A DNA stretch of 26,768 nucleotides, from positions 1 through 26,768 of the forward strand of contig JBBHKE010003570.1 in the NCBI GenBank assembly GCA_037447655.1, given 5' to 3'. Origin of the DNA: Zygnema cylindricum (Eukaryota > Streptophyta > Zygnematophyceae > Zygnematales > Zygnemataceae). The notes beneath the pieces are model-generated. The model searched no databases, was not told the DNA's origin, and saw nothing but the letters and a program-made list of their open reading frames with translations. The stretch's first letter is position 1. Each line of letters starts with the position of its first letter. Made by a program: the position numbers and the translations under genes. Positions 1 through 9,545 of this stretch are shown here, one piece after another.

Positions 1-179
1 GATTACAAAGACTTCCTGATGCAACCATACCCCAAATAAGTAACTATATGAATTACAATATTAGTACTTTTTTGTCGGTTACATTTTGCGGCGTCTACCT
101 TTAAGTCACGGAACGCAAATCACGTCGTACGTCGCGTATCCGACAATTTGTCTTTATCCCTAAAATAACATATTACATA

Positions 180-300
180 AAATATTAAATTTTTAAAATA
201 CTATATATCGCGATATATATCGTGATGTATTATGTGGTCTCGGTACGATATATCGAGAACTTTGCTAGATCGATATTCGATATATTGAATATCGAAATTA
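180..300. repeat. AT-rich palindromic cluster
   Basis: This stretch holds several near-perfect palindromes. One is the 18-bp TATATATCGCGATATATA near 203-220. Another is a hairpin near 272-296 with arms CGATATTC and GAATATCG. No coding potential is seen. It may be the decayed interior of an inverted-repeat transposon like those just downstream, but no terminal repeats could be matched to it. Confidence 0.4.
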
Positions 301-530
301 TCGCAATAAGAAATTACCCGATACCCAACACTATTAAAAATCCCTTAAATAACCCTAAAAGCTACGGACATATACGGACATTGTCTGGAAATGTACGAAA
401 AATGTACGGGTGCAAAGTAGGGTACGCATTTTAAAAGTTTTTTAACATCGTTAAATGCGAATCGTACGTATTATTCGCGCGTTTGTTTCGTTCGTATTAT
501 GCGAATTGGACATCTATGAAAAAAACCTTG

Positions 531-560
531 ACGCTAATAACGATTCGCTGTATACTGTAC
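531..560. repeat. Solo terminal inverted repeat of the local MITE family
   Basis: The sequence GACGCTAATAACGATTCGCT followed by GTATACTGTAC matches, with a few mismatches, the right-hand terminal repeat of the element at 569-800. No partner end was found upstream in the window. It is therefore a truncated copy, or its left end lies before position 1 or is badly diverged. Confidence 0.45.
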
Positions 561-568
561 TTCCCCAA

Positions 569-800
569 TACTGTACACTGCCAATCGCTATTAGCGTATT
601 GAACGCTAATTCGGTCCCGCTTTTTTTTTCTCAAATTCTCAAATAGAATTATCCATACTATTTAAAAAAACCCTAATTCCTAATTAGAGTAAACGATTTC
701 TTTCAAACTTTTCAAATTCTTAATTAGCGTAAATCACTATAATTATTCCTATACGCTAAAGAAACGTGTACGCTAATAGCGATTGGCGGTGTACTGTAGT
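569..800. mobile_element. MITE, about 230 bp, with 30-bp terminal inverted repeats
   Basis: The left end (569-599) and the reverse complement of the right end (769-798) agree over about 30 bp with two mismatches. The shared core is GTACACYGCCAATCGCTATT followed by AGCGTA. The interior is AT-rich with further GCTAAT and TTAGCGT words and no open frame of interest. A TA dinucleotide borders both ends, which is compatible with a Tc1/mariner-like target site but does not prove it. The element is non-autonomous: no transposase is present. The same ends recur around 8.2, 11.2-12.6 and 19.7 kb. Confidence 0.6.
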
Positions 801-1304
801 GGAACGTACCTCCCAATTTTTTTTCGTTTTTTGCTTACCCGGCCGTACCCAAATCCGTTTTTTATTTTTTTTAATCAGCCGGCCGAATCCTGCCGGTCCC
901 CAAAATTTGGCACCCGAATCTGTTCCAGATCCGACGCGGCCGGTCAAGTACGGAACGGTTACGGATTCGGGTACTCAATTGCGACCTCTGACCGTAGCGT
1001 AGTTCGATTGTATGTACTACAGTATTACAGTAATTCATGCTTCCGATACCGAATCGGACGGGCCGCACATCTTGAGGGCACCGTAATATTTGAATGTTCA
1101 AATATGGTAACCGTTACAAATTTGAACATCCTCACGCTGCCCTACTCCTTTGGCCAAGAGGATCCACCTCCTCTCAGTCATGGTTTGTACGTAGTCCTAA
1201 GGGCTCACCAGTCGTGGCTTTAACTCGAAGCTGAAAATTTGTCAAATTATAAGGGGAGAGTGCCGACCCTACCTGGATCTTTACCTCAAAGCGAATCTGC
1301 AAAA
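801..1304 (+). other. Upstream region of the topoisomerase II locus
   Basis: About 500 bases contain no gene I can support. An inverted repeat lies at 1095-1128 (TGTTCAAAT and ATTTGAACA arms). Its loop holds GGTAACCGTTAC, which contains an AACGG core like that of plant G2/M-specific (MSA) elements. A second AACGG lies near 953. These are plausible promoter elements for a cell-cycle gene such as TOP2, but such short motifs are weak evidence. No clear TATA box was identified. Confidence 0.25.
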
Positions 1305-4300
1305 ATGGACTACTATGGAAGTGATCAAGAGAATCTTCAGGTACCTATACCCCTGGTTTTGATACTAAGTTGCAGCCCTCACAAAATTTTCCACATAAAG
1401 GTCGATGCAATTGAAATGATACAGTGTATTATGGTTTCAGGATTCCTGATTATTCCCGATCCTTTCTAGTTTTTATAATTCTACAGCTTCTGGAAGTGGA
1501 AATGGAGATTTTTTTCCAGTATCTTCTGTTTCATGTCTGTGATGTTTTTATCTATCAGTGATTTCTGGATGTCTACGAAAATGTCATTTTTTACAATGGT
1601 AACGAATTCCTGAACATGTGAATTTTATACGCTGGAAACAAACTAATCGGAAGACTTATCAGATTCTTGCCGTTCCGTGTTTGGATGCCTGATGTGGATT
1701 CCTCAAGTTTGGTGCTTCCGCTGGCTATATCTATAGCAGAATATTGTTTGTGTCACTTTAAGCCAGAAATGCATTCACTTGTATGACTCTCCTTTATGAA
1801 CTGAATATCAGCATCAGTTTTGTTAGGCTCCCATCGTTTTTCCTTTGAACAGGAAAGCACATAAGGGCGAATAATCTTTTCACATTGCCGTAGAGCACAG
1901 TTTTGCAAACTCCTGGAGTTTTCTAGTTTAAAAGTAGCTTAAAAGATGTAAACAGAAAGCTGCCCTGTTTTAATCATGATCAGATATTATTAGGGTTTCT
2001 TATTGACAGAAGGTTTCTGCAGATATGTGCTGCTCTGCAGAGTAAAAACATAAACCAAACAGATGCACTTCACGTTTTTTTTTTATGTTCCTTCTCTTTC
2101 AAGCTTCTGTGATGCTGTTGACTCCTTGAGGCTTTTTGTTTGCCTGCTGCTCCTATCAGTCTCTCGTTTCTAACAGAGGATCTGTACATAATTTTAACAG
2201 GGTGGAGTTTCGGAGACCACAGGGGCATCGAAAGGGGCAAAGGCGTCATTTTCTCTTCCTTTACAGGGCAGTTCTGCCCAAAACGCGAAAGCGTCGAAAA
2301 GGACAATCGAACAGACCTACCAGAAGAAATCACAGTTAGAGCATGTGCTCCTTCGCCCAGACACCTACATTGGGAGCGTTGAGAAAGATACAAGGCTTTT
2401 ATGGGTTTACGAAGAAGGGAAGATGGTAAACCGTGAGGTCACTTATGTTCCTGGTTTATACAAAATCTTTGATGAGATCCTCGTGAATGCCGCTGACAAC
2501 AAGCAGCGAGATTCGAGCATGGAGTGTTTAAAGGTTGATATTAATGTTGAAGCTAATTACATCAAGGTGAGCTGAGCTCATAGATATCATTGAACATGTG
2601 ATTTTCATGTGATGTTTCGTTTTTTTTCTATTGGAATGCAATGAATGTCTAATCATACAGGTGAAAGACTAGACAATTTATTATCTTTCAGCTGAAAGAT
2701 GATGGTGGAGCCGTTTTTCTGCTTATTGATGAGAAAGTTCTTTGTAATGGCCCTTGTAATGGTCCTTGTTGGTCCTTGTCAAGGGTGTGTTTAACACCCC
2801 TTCTCTGGTGGCCACAGGTTTGGAATAATGGGAAAGGAGTCCCTGTTGAAGTCCACAATGAGGAAGGAGTATATGTTCCTGAAATGATATTTGGCCATTT
2901 GCTGACCAGCAGCAATTACGATGACACTGAAAAGAAAACAACTGGTGGACGTAATGGCTTTGGTGCTAAATTAGCTAGCATATTTTCCACAGAGTTTGTT
3001 ATTGAGACTGCTGATGGAGAACGACAAAGGAAATATAAGCAGGTCAGTAGATTGTCAGTTTCTGTGTGCTTTACACAACTTATGCATCATGTAGAAATCA
3101 GAATTGCCATTTGAATTTCAGTTCCTTCACTGCGCTCCTTTACTTCTTAGTATCAAACCACTTATAATTCATGTTTTGGACCATTTGACCCTGAATGGCT
3201 TTGAAGTCTGGCAAAAAGGCGTGGCTTGCAGTTTTAACCAACTTTGAAAAGGGAAATTTTCCGACCGTTCTTTGTGCAGTACAACTTGTCCAGGTAGGTG
3301 ATGAGCTCGTTTATGCACTGTAAAACAGTCGATACTAATACTTTGTAAAATACGTGGACGCAGGTCTTCACTGAAAACATGGCAAAAAAAACAGCCCCGC
3401 AGATAACAAAATGTAGGGCTAATGAGGATTGGACCTGTGTGACCTTCAAGCCTGACCTTATAAAACATGGATCATCTTGAAAAGGACGTAGTGGCGCTTA
3501 TGAGCAAACGGGTTCTTGACATGGCTGGATGTCTGGGGAAGACAGTCAAAGTGGAGTTAAATGGCAGTCGCCTTCCTATTAAGAGTTTTCAGGACTATGT
3601 TAGGCTGTATTTAAAATCATCAGTCAGCCCTGACCAAGAAGAGCCCCTTCCAAGGTTAGTTAGCGTATAAATTGGAGTCTTCATTAAATTTAGTGCACGA
3701 TGATGCATTACCTATTGGCCTGTCGAACAAATACAGTTTGTTAAGAACAACGTGTGCGTCTGAAGTTCAAATGAAGTTAGAATGTTTGATTTGTTCAGAG
3801 TGTCTGATTGTTCATTACATGTGGTACATGATTTATGAGAAGGTGGACGATCAGTGGGAAGTGTTTGTCAGCCTTAGCGATGGACAATTTCAGCAGGTAT
3901 TTCCTTGGGCTCCAATGGGCTTAATTGACTGTTTTTTCTGCAAGTGGGATTCAGTTTCATCGCTGGAACTAAAAAACCCCAAGCCCTATATTATACTAAA
4001 CACCTTGCCAAGAAAACCAGAAAAAAAAGAAAGGGGGAAAAGAGAAGAAAAAAGCCATACAGAACTTGATGCTTATTATACGCAATTTGAAGGTTCTCTA
4101 TAGAAATGACGGCTGATTTTATAAGATAATGGGCCCCTTTTTTGCTGCTTCAATTTTTCAGGTCAGTTTTGTCAACAGTATTGCCACAACTCGGGGCGGT
4201 ACACATGTTCAGTTAGTTGCTGACCAAATAACCAACTTTCTTTTGGAAAAAGTAAGGGAAAAGGCTGGAAAAGCTTCTGCAAGCTCAATAAAACCTGCTC

Positions 4301-4441
4301 AGGTCAAAAACCACCTTTGGGTGTTCGTGAATGCTTTGATAGTCAATTCTGCCTTCGATTCTCAAACCAAGGAATGGCTTAATACTCGTACCAGTGATTT
4401 TGGATCCTCGTGCAAGTTGACTGAAGATTTTCTAAAAAAAG
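1305..4441 (+). CDS. TOP2 exons 1-6: GHKL ATPase and transducer region
   Basis: Exon 1 (1305-1340) gives a 12-residue start, MDYYGSDQENLQ, and ends in a CAG|GTACCT donor in phase 0. Exon 2 (2267-2566, 100 residues) holds TIEQTYQKKSQLEH, RPDTYIGSVEK and the ATP/Mg-binding N-box EILVNAADNK. Exon 3 (2818-3042) holds WNNGKGVPV, VPEMIFGHLLTSSNYDD and the glycine-rich ATP lid TGGRNGFGAK. Exon 4 (3364-3654) has ENMAKK and VALMSKR but shifts frame between them at about 3466. Exon 5 (3830-3896) holds WEVFVSLSDGQFQQ. Exon 6 (4162-4441) holds VSFVNSIATTRGG, KNHLWVFVNALI and FDSQTKE, whose Gln-Thr-Lys loop contacts ATP in the family. It ends in phase 1 and joins exon 7 correctly. All catalytic residues of the ATPase are visible; the damage is in frame and splicing. 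Confidence 0.85.
2745..2780. repeat. Short tandem repeat in TOP2 intron 2
   Basis: Three to four imperfect copies of a TCCTTGTaatgg-like word (GGCCCTTGTAATGGTCCTTG and onward) lie just before the exon 3 acceptor. It looks like simple slippage, with no evident function. Confidence 0.4.
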
Positions 4442-4700
4442 GTGAGCACCATGGTTTTGTTAAATGTGATGGAAAGCAAAATTTGTTTCGCAAGAAGGAT
4501 CACAGTGTGTATGATCACATTCTATTCACATTATATTGGAGGAATGAAAGATTATTGTCATCTGTCTGCTCGAGGACTCTCCGTTGATTGTTCTTTGATT
4601 CATTTCCAATATCCACTTTGTCCGAAAATTAGAAATCGATTGCTGCAAATCTCTGTACGTCTCGAAGGTGATGTTCATTAGTCATTTTGGTTCTTTGCAG

Positions 4701-5934
4701 TTCTCAAGGCCGAGATTGTTGAGAGTGTCCTTACATGGGCTGCCTTTAAACAAAACAAAGACTTGAAGAAAACAGATGGGAGCAAAAGGCAACGTTTGAC
4801 TGGAATTCCCAAACTCGATGACGCAAACGATGCTGGAGGTCGAAATTCTCAAGATTGTAGTCTCATTCTCACTGAAGGAGATTCAGCTAAGGCCCTTGCG
4901 GTACAGCTCTCAATTTTTGGATTCCTATGAGGATTTTCTTTTTCAGGGCAGTTAGTTCGGATGTGGAGAGTAGCAGCTGTACTTATTTTTTGCTTCAAGT
5001 TCTAGGTTTACATCTGGATCGGAACAAATAATCGGTAAAGCTGATTATATATGGTCTTTCAATGTCATCTTTTTTTCATGAGAAAAATGCTAGTTTTTGC
5101 TGTTCATAGGCAATAAAAAAAAAATATTAAGGTGGACACTGTGTTGATGAATTGGGAGTTTTTGATGTGTCATTATCCTTATTATTTGATGTGCAGGTAT
5201 GTGGATTAAGTGTTGTAGGTAGAGATCGATATGGAGTTTTCCCTCTTCGTGGAAAACTGCTTAAGGTGCGAGATGCTCCAGCCAAACAAATCTTCGAGAA
5301 CGCCGAAATCAATCACATCAAACAAATTTTGGGCTTACAACATGATAAGGAATATGACTCCTTGAAATCCCTACGCTATGGTCACCTCATGATAATGACT
5401 GACCAGGTGAGGATTATGAGAACTCAATTTGAAGGCAGCTGTTGCTATTCATTCAGCACATCGGGTGTTAAAAACAGGAAAGTTTGGACTAATTCTCTAT
5501 TTTGTATTTATGTTTGTGCAGGACCATGATGGTTCACACATCAAGGGTCTCCTTATCAACTTCCTTCACAAATTTTGGCCATCATTGTTGAAGGTCCCAA
5601 GTTTTCTCCTGGAGTTTGTTACTCCTATTGTCAAGGTGAGGCATATTGGTTTTCTTTATGGATAGCATTGTTTTGATTGCTCAATGGAAACCACGATCGC
5701 ATAGAAGCTCTATATTCTAAACCTTTTCAAACATTTTTGCAAATATCCGTAACTTTTTGTGGAGCAATGCTGTCCTATGAATGAAGTGGGAGTCAATAAG
5801 TTGCGTCTGTGATACTTTTGCAGGCTACCGGCCCTCGTGGAAAAATCTTTTCCTTCTATACGATGCCCGAGTACGAATCTTGGAAAGATTCACTGGGTGG
5901 AAACACACAGGGATGGACTATAAAGTATTATAAG
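4701..5934 (+). CDS. TOP2 exons 7-10: TOPRIM domain
   Basis: Exon 7 (4701-4900) contains IPKLDDANDAGG and LILTEGDSAKALA, the TOPRIM glutamate motif. Exon 8 (5197-5406) contains GLSVVGRDRYGVFPLRGK and SLRYGHLMIMTDQ. Exon 9 (5522-5635) begins DHDGSHIKGLLINF, the aspartate motif that holds catalytic Mg. Exon 10 (5824-5934) contains SFYTMPEYESWKDSL and ends WTIKYYK in phase 0 at an AAG|GTCTGA donor. Every junction in this block is GT-AG and in phase, with no stop codons. In intact enzymes the next residues are GLGTS and the winged-helix domain; nothing like them follows. The metal-binding half of the cleavage centre therefore survives without the tyrosine half. Confidence 0.9.
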
Positions 5935-6079
5935 GTCTGAAATTAAAGCGAGCATTTCTGTTGCTTTCCTGTTAAGTTAATTCAGTTGTAAGGTTTTGTC
6001 TGAATCAAGGGATCTGAATGCTTCTGCTGCCATAATTACTTGTTAGTGAGCTCTGAGTTTATTATCGATCCTTTCATTT

Positions 6080-6091
6080 TGGTATCGGAGC
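6080..6091 (+). other. Primer binding site of a Ty1/copia element (tRNA-iMet type)
   Basis: TGGTATCGGAGC matches the usual plant retrotransposon primer site TGGTATCAGAGC, complementary to the 3' end of initiator methionyl-tRNA, with one mismatch. It sits 34 bases before the gag ATG. An LTR should end just upstream (a CA occurs at about 6075-6076), but only about 140 bases separate it from TOP2 exon 10. Any 5' LTR present would therefore be short or truncated. Confidence 0.6.
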
Positions 6092-6125
6092 AGGTAGAGC
6101 TCCATTGTAGTGTCTCTTTTTGGTT

Positions 6126-7252
6126 ATGGGGGGAAGGAACAAAAAGAAGTCACCTTTCACTCCCTCCTCTTCAACTACCCCTGTCTCGAATTTTTGGGAA
6201 AATTTGCCGACTCTCGAGGATCCTCCCAAAGAAGAAAGAGAGTTCAGTTTTACCGGAGCCGCATTTGAGTCATCATTCCCCACGGATTCGTTTGATCAAA
6301 ATAGAGGTGTCGGTGGCTCGATGTCCGACAATCAAATGCGAGAGTATTCGGAGAACGTCGGATTGATGAGAAGTTCTCGGCCGTGGATAGGAGGTTTGAT
6401 GAGTTAGCTCACGGTGAGCCGGATCCCGATCCGGATGGAGCTGATTCCAATGATGATGATGAAGGGGCGAAGAAAGAGAAAGATAAGAAGGGGAATCAAA
6501 AGCTAGATGATGATTCTGATTTAGAGGAGGACTGTCAAGGAGGAGTGGAAATATTTCAAATGCCCGGAAAGACCGTGGTCTTCAATGGTTTGAATTACCC
6601 TCCATGGAAGAAGTATATTCGAGCTCAATTGATTTTGAGAGGTCTTTGGAAAGTTGTAAATGGAGAAGAGAAAATGCCGGTCGGAGATGCGAAGGCTCGT
6701 CGGTTGTGGAAGCGAAAGAATCTTGCGGCCATCACCGGATTGATGCAAACGTGTTTGGTGTCCGTGCATGATCATTTCCTCACGCATAGCACCGCACACG
6801 GATGTTGGAAGGCGTTGGAATCCCAATTCGAGAGGGGAATCCAAAACAAGGGGCAATATGTGTTCTCCAATTTCATGCAATTCAAAATGAAATCCAACGA
6901 ATCCTTTGACGATGCCGTGAAGAGATTCAATATTATTGTGGAGCAACTTCTTAACAATGGGAGAGTGATCACGGAGGAGGATAAAGTAACCGGATTTTTG
7001 AATGCATAACCGGATTAGTTGATCCACCTCAAGGAGATTTTACTTCAGAGGGAAAATAATACTTACGAATTTATTGTGAATTATTTGAAGATGGCGGAGA
7101 GTAATCGTATCATTTCCTCAAAAGGATATTTGAGCGCTGGATCCTTGAATGTGGCCGCTCCCGAATTCGCGGATTTGCATTATTTCCGTGGAAGAGGGGG
7201 TGGAAAAGGAGGAGGATCAAGAGGTCGTGGGAAATGGCACGATAGGAGCTGA
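6126..7252 (+). pseudogene. copia-type gag (UBN2-like), broken
   Basis: Gag forms the particle that packages retrotransposon RNA in the cytoplasm. The ATG at 6126 opens MGGRNKKKSP and a low-complexity leader. A frame change near 6350 moves reading into a second frame containing KFSAVDRRFDELA, an acidic DPDPDGAD stretch and the core VVFNGLNYPPWKKYIRAQL, LWKVVNGEEK and CWKALESQFE, FSNFMQFKMKSNESFDDAVK. This pattern (NYxxW, LW, then a long helical part) is the gag/UBN2 family. Two in-frame stops, TAA at 7007-7009 and TAG at 7016-7018, interrupt an otherwise continuous frame that resumes LIHLKEILLQRENNTYEF. It ends in a Gly/Arg-rich segment (RGRGGGKGGGSRGRGKW). It is not functional as it stands. 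Confidence 0.75.
6383..6540 (+). repeat. Acidic/charged low-complexity segment in gag
   Basis: The gag frame here encodes DPDPDGADSNDDDEGAKKEK and then further Lys/Asp-rich residues, produced by GAT/GAA-rich codons. It links the gag leader to the UBN2-like core and is not a separate gene. Confidence 0.4.
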
Positions 7253-7658
7253 AATTAGAACAAACTAAAAAATAAACCGCAGGCGCAAGAATCTGCGGAA
7301 CATACCACCCAAACAGGCCAAACAGGTAAGCCATCAGGTAACAATTGCCCACTAGTTGCAAATAGGTGGATAAGAACTATTGAACGCGCGTATAGAAGTG
7401 TGGTTAATAATAGATCGCGACTCTCAGGAAGTTCTCGACAGGAAGCTGATTGTTGACTTCACTGTTTTCGAATTCTTGTGGAGGGATTTGAACAACATAA
7501 AAAAAGGTCCCATTTGAAGAACAATATTGAATAATAATTTAGGACCTTGTGTTCAGGCGTTTGTTTGATGGCTTGAAATAGTATGTTATAGTCGTCCTAC
7601 CCAGATGGTTTACTTGAGTTTTGAAATAAAATCTTTTCCTTTCTTTTCTTTTATACAG

Positions 7659-8706
7659 ATATTTGTGTAAGCAGGGGCAAGAAGACCACGGCATCTCCGG
7701 AACTAAGTTCTGAACCTGACAGTATGATTATGGATGGACCAAGTGATGAAAATAAAACCGACGAATTTGCATTTGAGGACTCGGACGTTGAAATTGCGCC
7801 AGAAAAAGCTCGCACTAAAGGAAGAGCCCGTCTTCAGAAGACAAATATTGCTCCAACGAAGACAATTACAGGAACAAGGAAACGAGGAAAGCAGGTCAGT
7901 TTTTCGAGGGTACAACGGTCATGAATACTGGTATGCACATGCTGCAAATTTAGAAAATAGAATGTTCCTCAACTTGCCTGTAGTTGGGTTCTCCATGGTC
8001 ATTATACAACACCTTTCATTGCTATTAGGGTCAATCACTCAATTCGATTGACTGTTTTTTTAACCCAAGATCATAAATTAATGTCAATAACACTATTTAG
8101 TGCAATGACTCATAATCATCCACGCGGCAAAAGATAATTTAGCTGACGTTTTAACGCAAACAAATCACAAATTCTAATAGCGATGGCCAGTGTAGAAACC
8201 AGTGTAGTTTCCACATAATCAGAGAACAGGTTCTGAGCATCCAAAAGAGTGCCTTTTGCCTGGAGGTCTGTACGGAAGATTTAACAGCTGACCACGGCAG
8301 GTCAAAAAAAGGAAAAGTAGTAAACAAACAGTTGTTTGGTTGTATCCAATGACGTTATGGCCCTCTCTTATGGAAATTATACTCTATGCCTTTGCAGGTC
8401 AACAGCAAAGAAAACTCCTTTGATAAAAGTGACATGTCAAACAATTTAATGGTTTCAGAAATAACATTGAAGCCCAAACCACAACCAAGAAAAGACGACG
8501 TGCGTCAAACTCGGAAAGCACCTCTAAGCGATACCCAAGAACTGTCCAGTGATGAGGAACCCTTAGATTTCACTACCGTGGGACGTAGACTTCCAGCAAG
8601 GGCGGCACGAGGGAAAAAGACAGCTCTTTACCTTATTAGTGATGATGGCGAGGAGAGTGGAGTGGATAGTGGCTCAGAGACATACAGTCACGGGGATTCA
8701 GATTGA
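7659..8706 (+). CDS. TOP2 C-terminal tail exons
   Basis: The first exon starts after TTATACAG (7659) or GTAAGCAG (7675) and ends at GGAAAGCAG|GTCAGT (7894). The last runs from 8398, after TTTGCAG, to TGA at 8704-8706. The product is alternately acidic and basic (EDSDVEIAPEK, TRKRGK, SSDEEPLDF, VGRRLPARAARGKK, SDDGEESGVDSGSE). That is typical of the unstructured nuclear-localising, phosphorylated tail of eukaryotic topoisomerase II. The tail is poorly conserved, so the assignment rests on composition, strand and position. Neither best acceptor is in phase with exon 10, as expected if intervening exons were lost. A separate nuclear protein fragment is the alternative reading. Confidence 0.6.
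8172..8195. repeat. MITE terminal repeat in the last TOP2 intron
   Basis: TTCTAATAGCGATGGCCAGT followed by GTAG matches the right-end repeat of the 569-800 family with about three differences. No clear partner end lies in the intron. It is a solo or eroded end within the intron 7895-8397. Confidence 0.4.
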
Positions 8707-9545
8707 CGTCAATGTTTAGGAGTGGATACTCAGCGTATATTTACTGTAGTCAAGCCATTAGAACATTTTCTTTTTGCGGAAAATTAAATCAACGCACGCA
8801 GTTGATTGAAAGTTAACGAAGCCTTGTGAGTATATAAGCTTTAATGCAGTTTCATTTGTCTTGAATTCTTTCTGTTTTAATTTCGGGAAGCCGATTCTGT
8901 GAGAGTGAATCTACTCGTGTCATAATGAGGATGTTCAAAATTATTTTGAGCTGCTTCAAGTGGTAGTTATGAGCGAAAACGGGGATATGGTTCAATGTTT
9001 ACCAATGAGGTCAAAACTGCTTTGACTGCAAAGTCAATTGAGTTTGTAAATGGATGACCAATTCAAAAAAATCAAAATCATGGACCAAAAGTGAACAAAC
9101 TAATATTAAAGAGTAACATACGATATTTTAAAAACTACACCGGTGCAGAATCAGGCATGATAACTGACATTCAAATGGACTTGAGAATCAGTCAACTGCC
9201 ATGAATATTATTGAGGATTATTAACAATATTGCTAGACTTAACATGGCATGTAGACCTTTGAAGAAGCCTATCAGTAATAATGAATTTAACAAAACGAGT
9301 AATTCTGCGGGCCTAAGTTTCTTCACTCAAAAGAAAAAACTTGATATCTCCAACTTTGTGGCATGTGAACATTTGGAGTATCAGTGAAACCATGAAGCAA
9401 TCAAAGTAATCAAATGGGCAGTACAAAGACCATGAAGCAAAAGTCTAATTGGTCAAAAGGCATTCGAATTTTAAGAACCTAAGGTTGTAACAAACTAGAG
9501 GTAATGAGCCTTTAGAAATTTAATAAATACCCTATTTATCCTCTT
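8707..9545. other. Intergenic region between convergent genes
   Basis: This interval separates the 3' end of the TOP2 locus (+ strand) from the 3' end of the glycosyltransferase gene (- strand), so it should contain both 3' untranslated regions. It is AT-rich with many stops in all frames. I see no further gene, repeat family or RNA gene. No strong AATAAA signal was confidently assigned to either gene. Confidence 0.4.

Larger units (their letters stand above)
6080..7340 (+). mobile_element. Truncated Ty1/copia LTR-retrotransposon fragment (PBS and gag only)
   Basis: The fragment contains the primer site, the gag leader and most of gag, in the same orientation as TOP2. Protease, integrase, reverse transcriptase, RNase H and a paired LTR were not found. 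It occupies the interval between TOP2 exon 10 and the C-terminal exons, exactly where the topoisomerase core exons should be. The right boundary is uncertain. Residues such as ICGTYHP around 7288-7310 could be a decayed CCHC knuckle, suggesting homology continues to about 7340. After that, up to 7650, I see nothing recognisable. Confidence 0.7.
1305..8706 (+). pseudogene. DNA topoisomerase II, core-deleted copy (probable pseudogene)
   Basis: Type IIA topoisomerases pass one DNA duplex through another using ATP, in the nucleus. Exons read by homology are 1305-1340, 2267-2566, 2818-3042, 3364-3654, 3830-3896, 4162-4441, 4701-4900, 5197-5406, 5522-5635, 5824-5934, about 7659/7675-7894 and 8398-8706. 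Most junctions are canonical GT-AG in matching phase. Hallmarks are EILVNAADNK, TGGRNGFGAK, QTKE, EGDSAKALA and DHDGSHIKG. After residues WTIKYYK the conserved GLGTS segment, winged helix, catalytic tyrosine, tower and coiled coil (about 550 residues) are absent; a copia fragment occupies that intron. Exon 4 carries a frameshift at about 3466 leading to TGA at 3478-3480. The exon 5 acceptor reads AT instead of AG. Translation from the ATG at 1305 would stop after about 225 residues. An assembly collapse could mimic the deletion, so 'pseudogene' is an inference. Confidence 0.85.

Noticed and set aside
3672-4103. Continuous 143-codon frame over TOP2 exon 5
   Set aside because: Only residues IYEK to FQQ match topoisomerase II; the rest is intron that happens to stay open.
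7007-7018. Stop codon reassignment (TAA/TAG read as amino acids)
   Set aside because: Stops interrupt only decayed retroelements that also carry frameshifts; the host genes use normal stops, and the intact ones have none internally.
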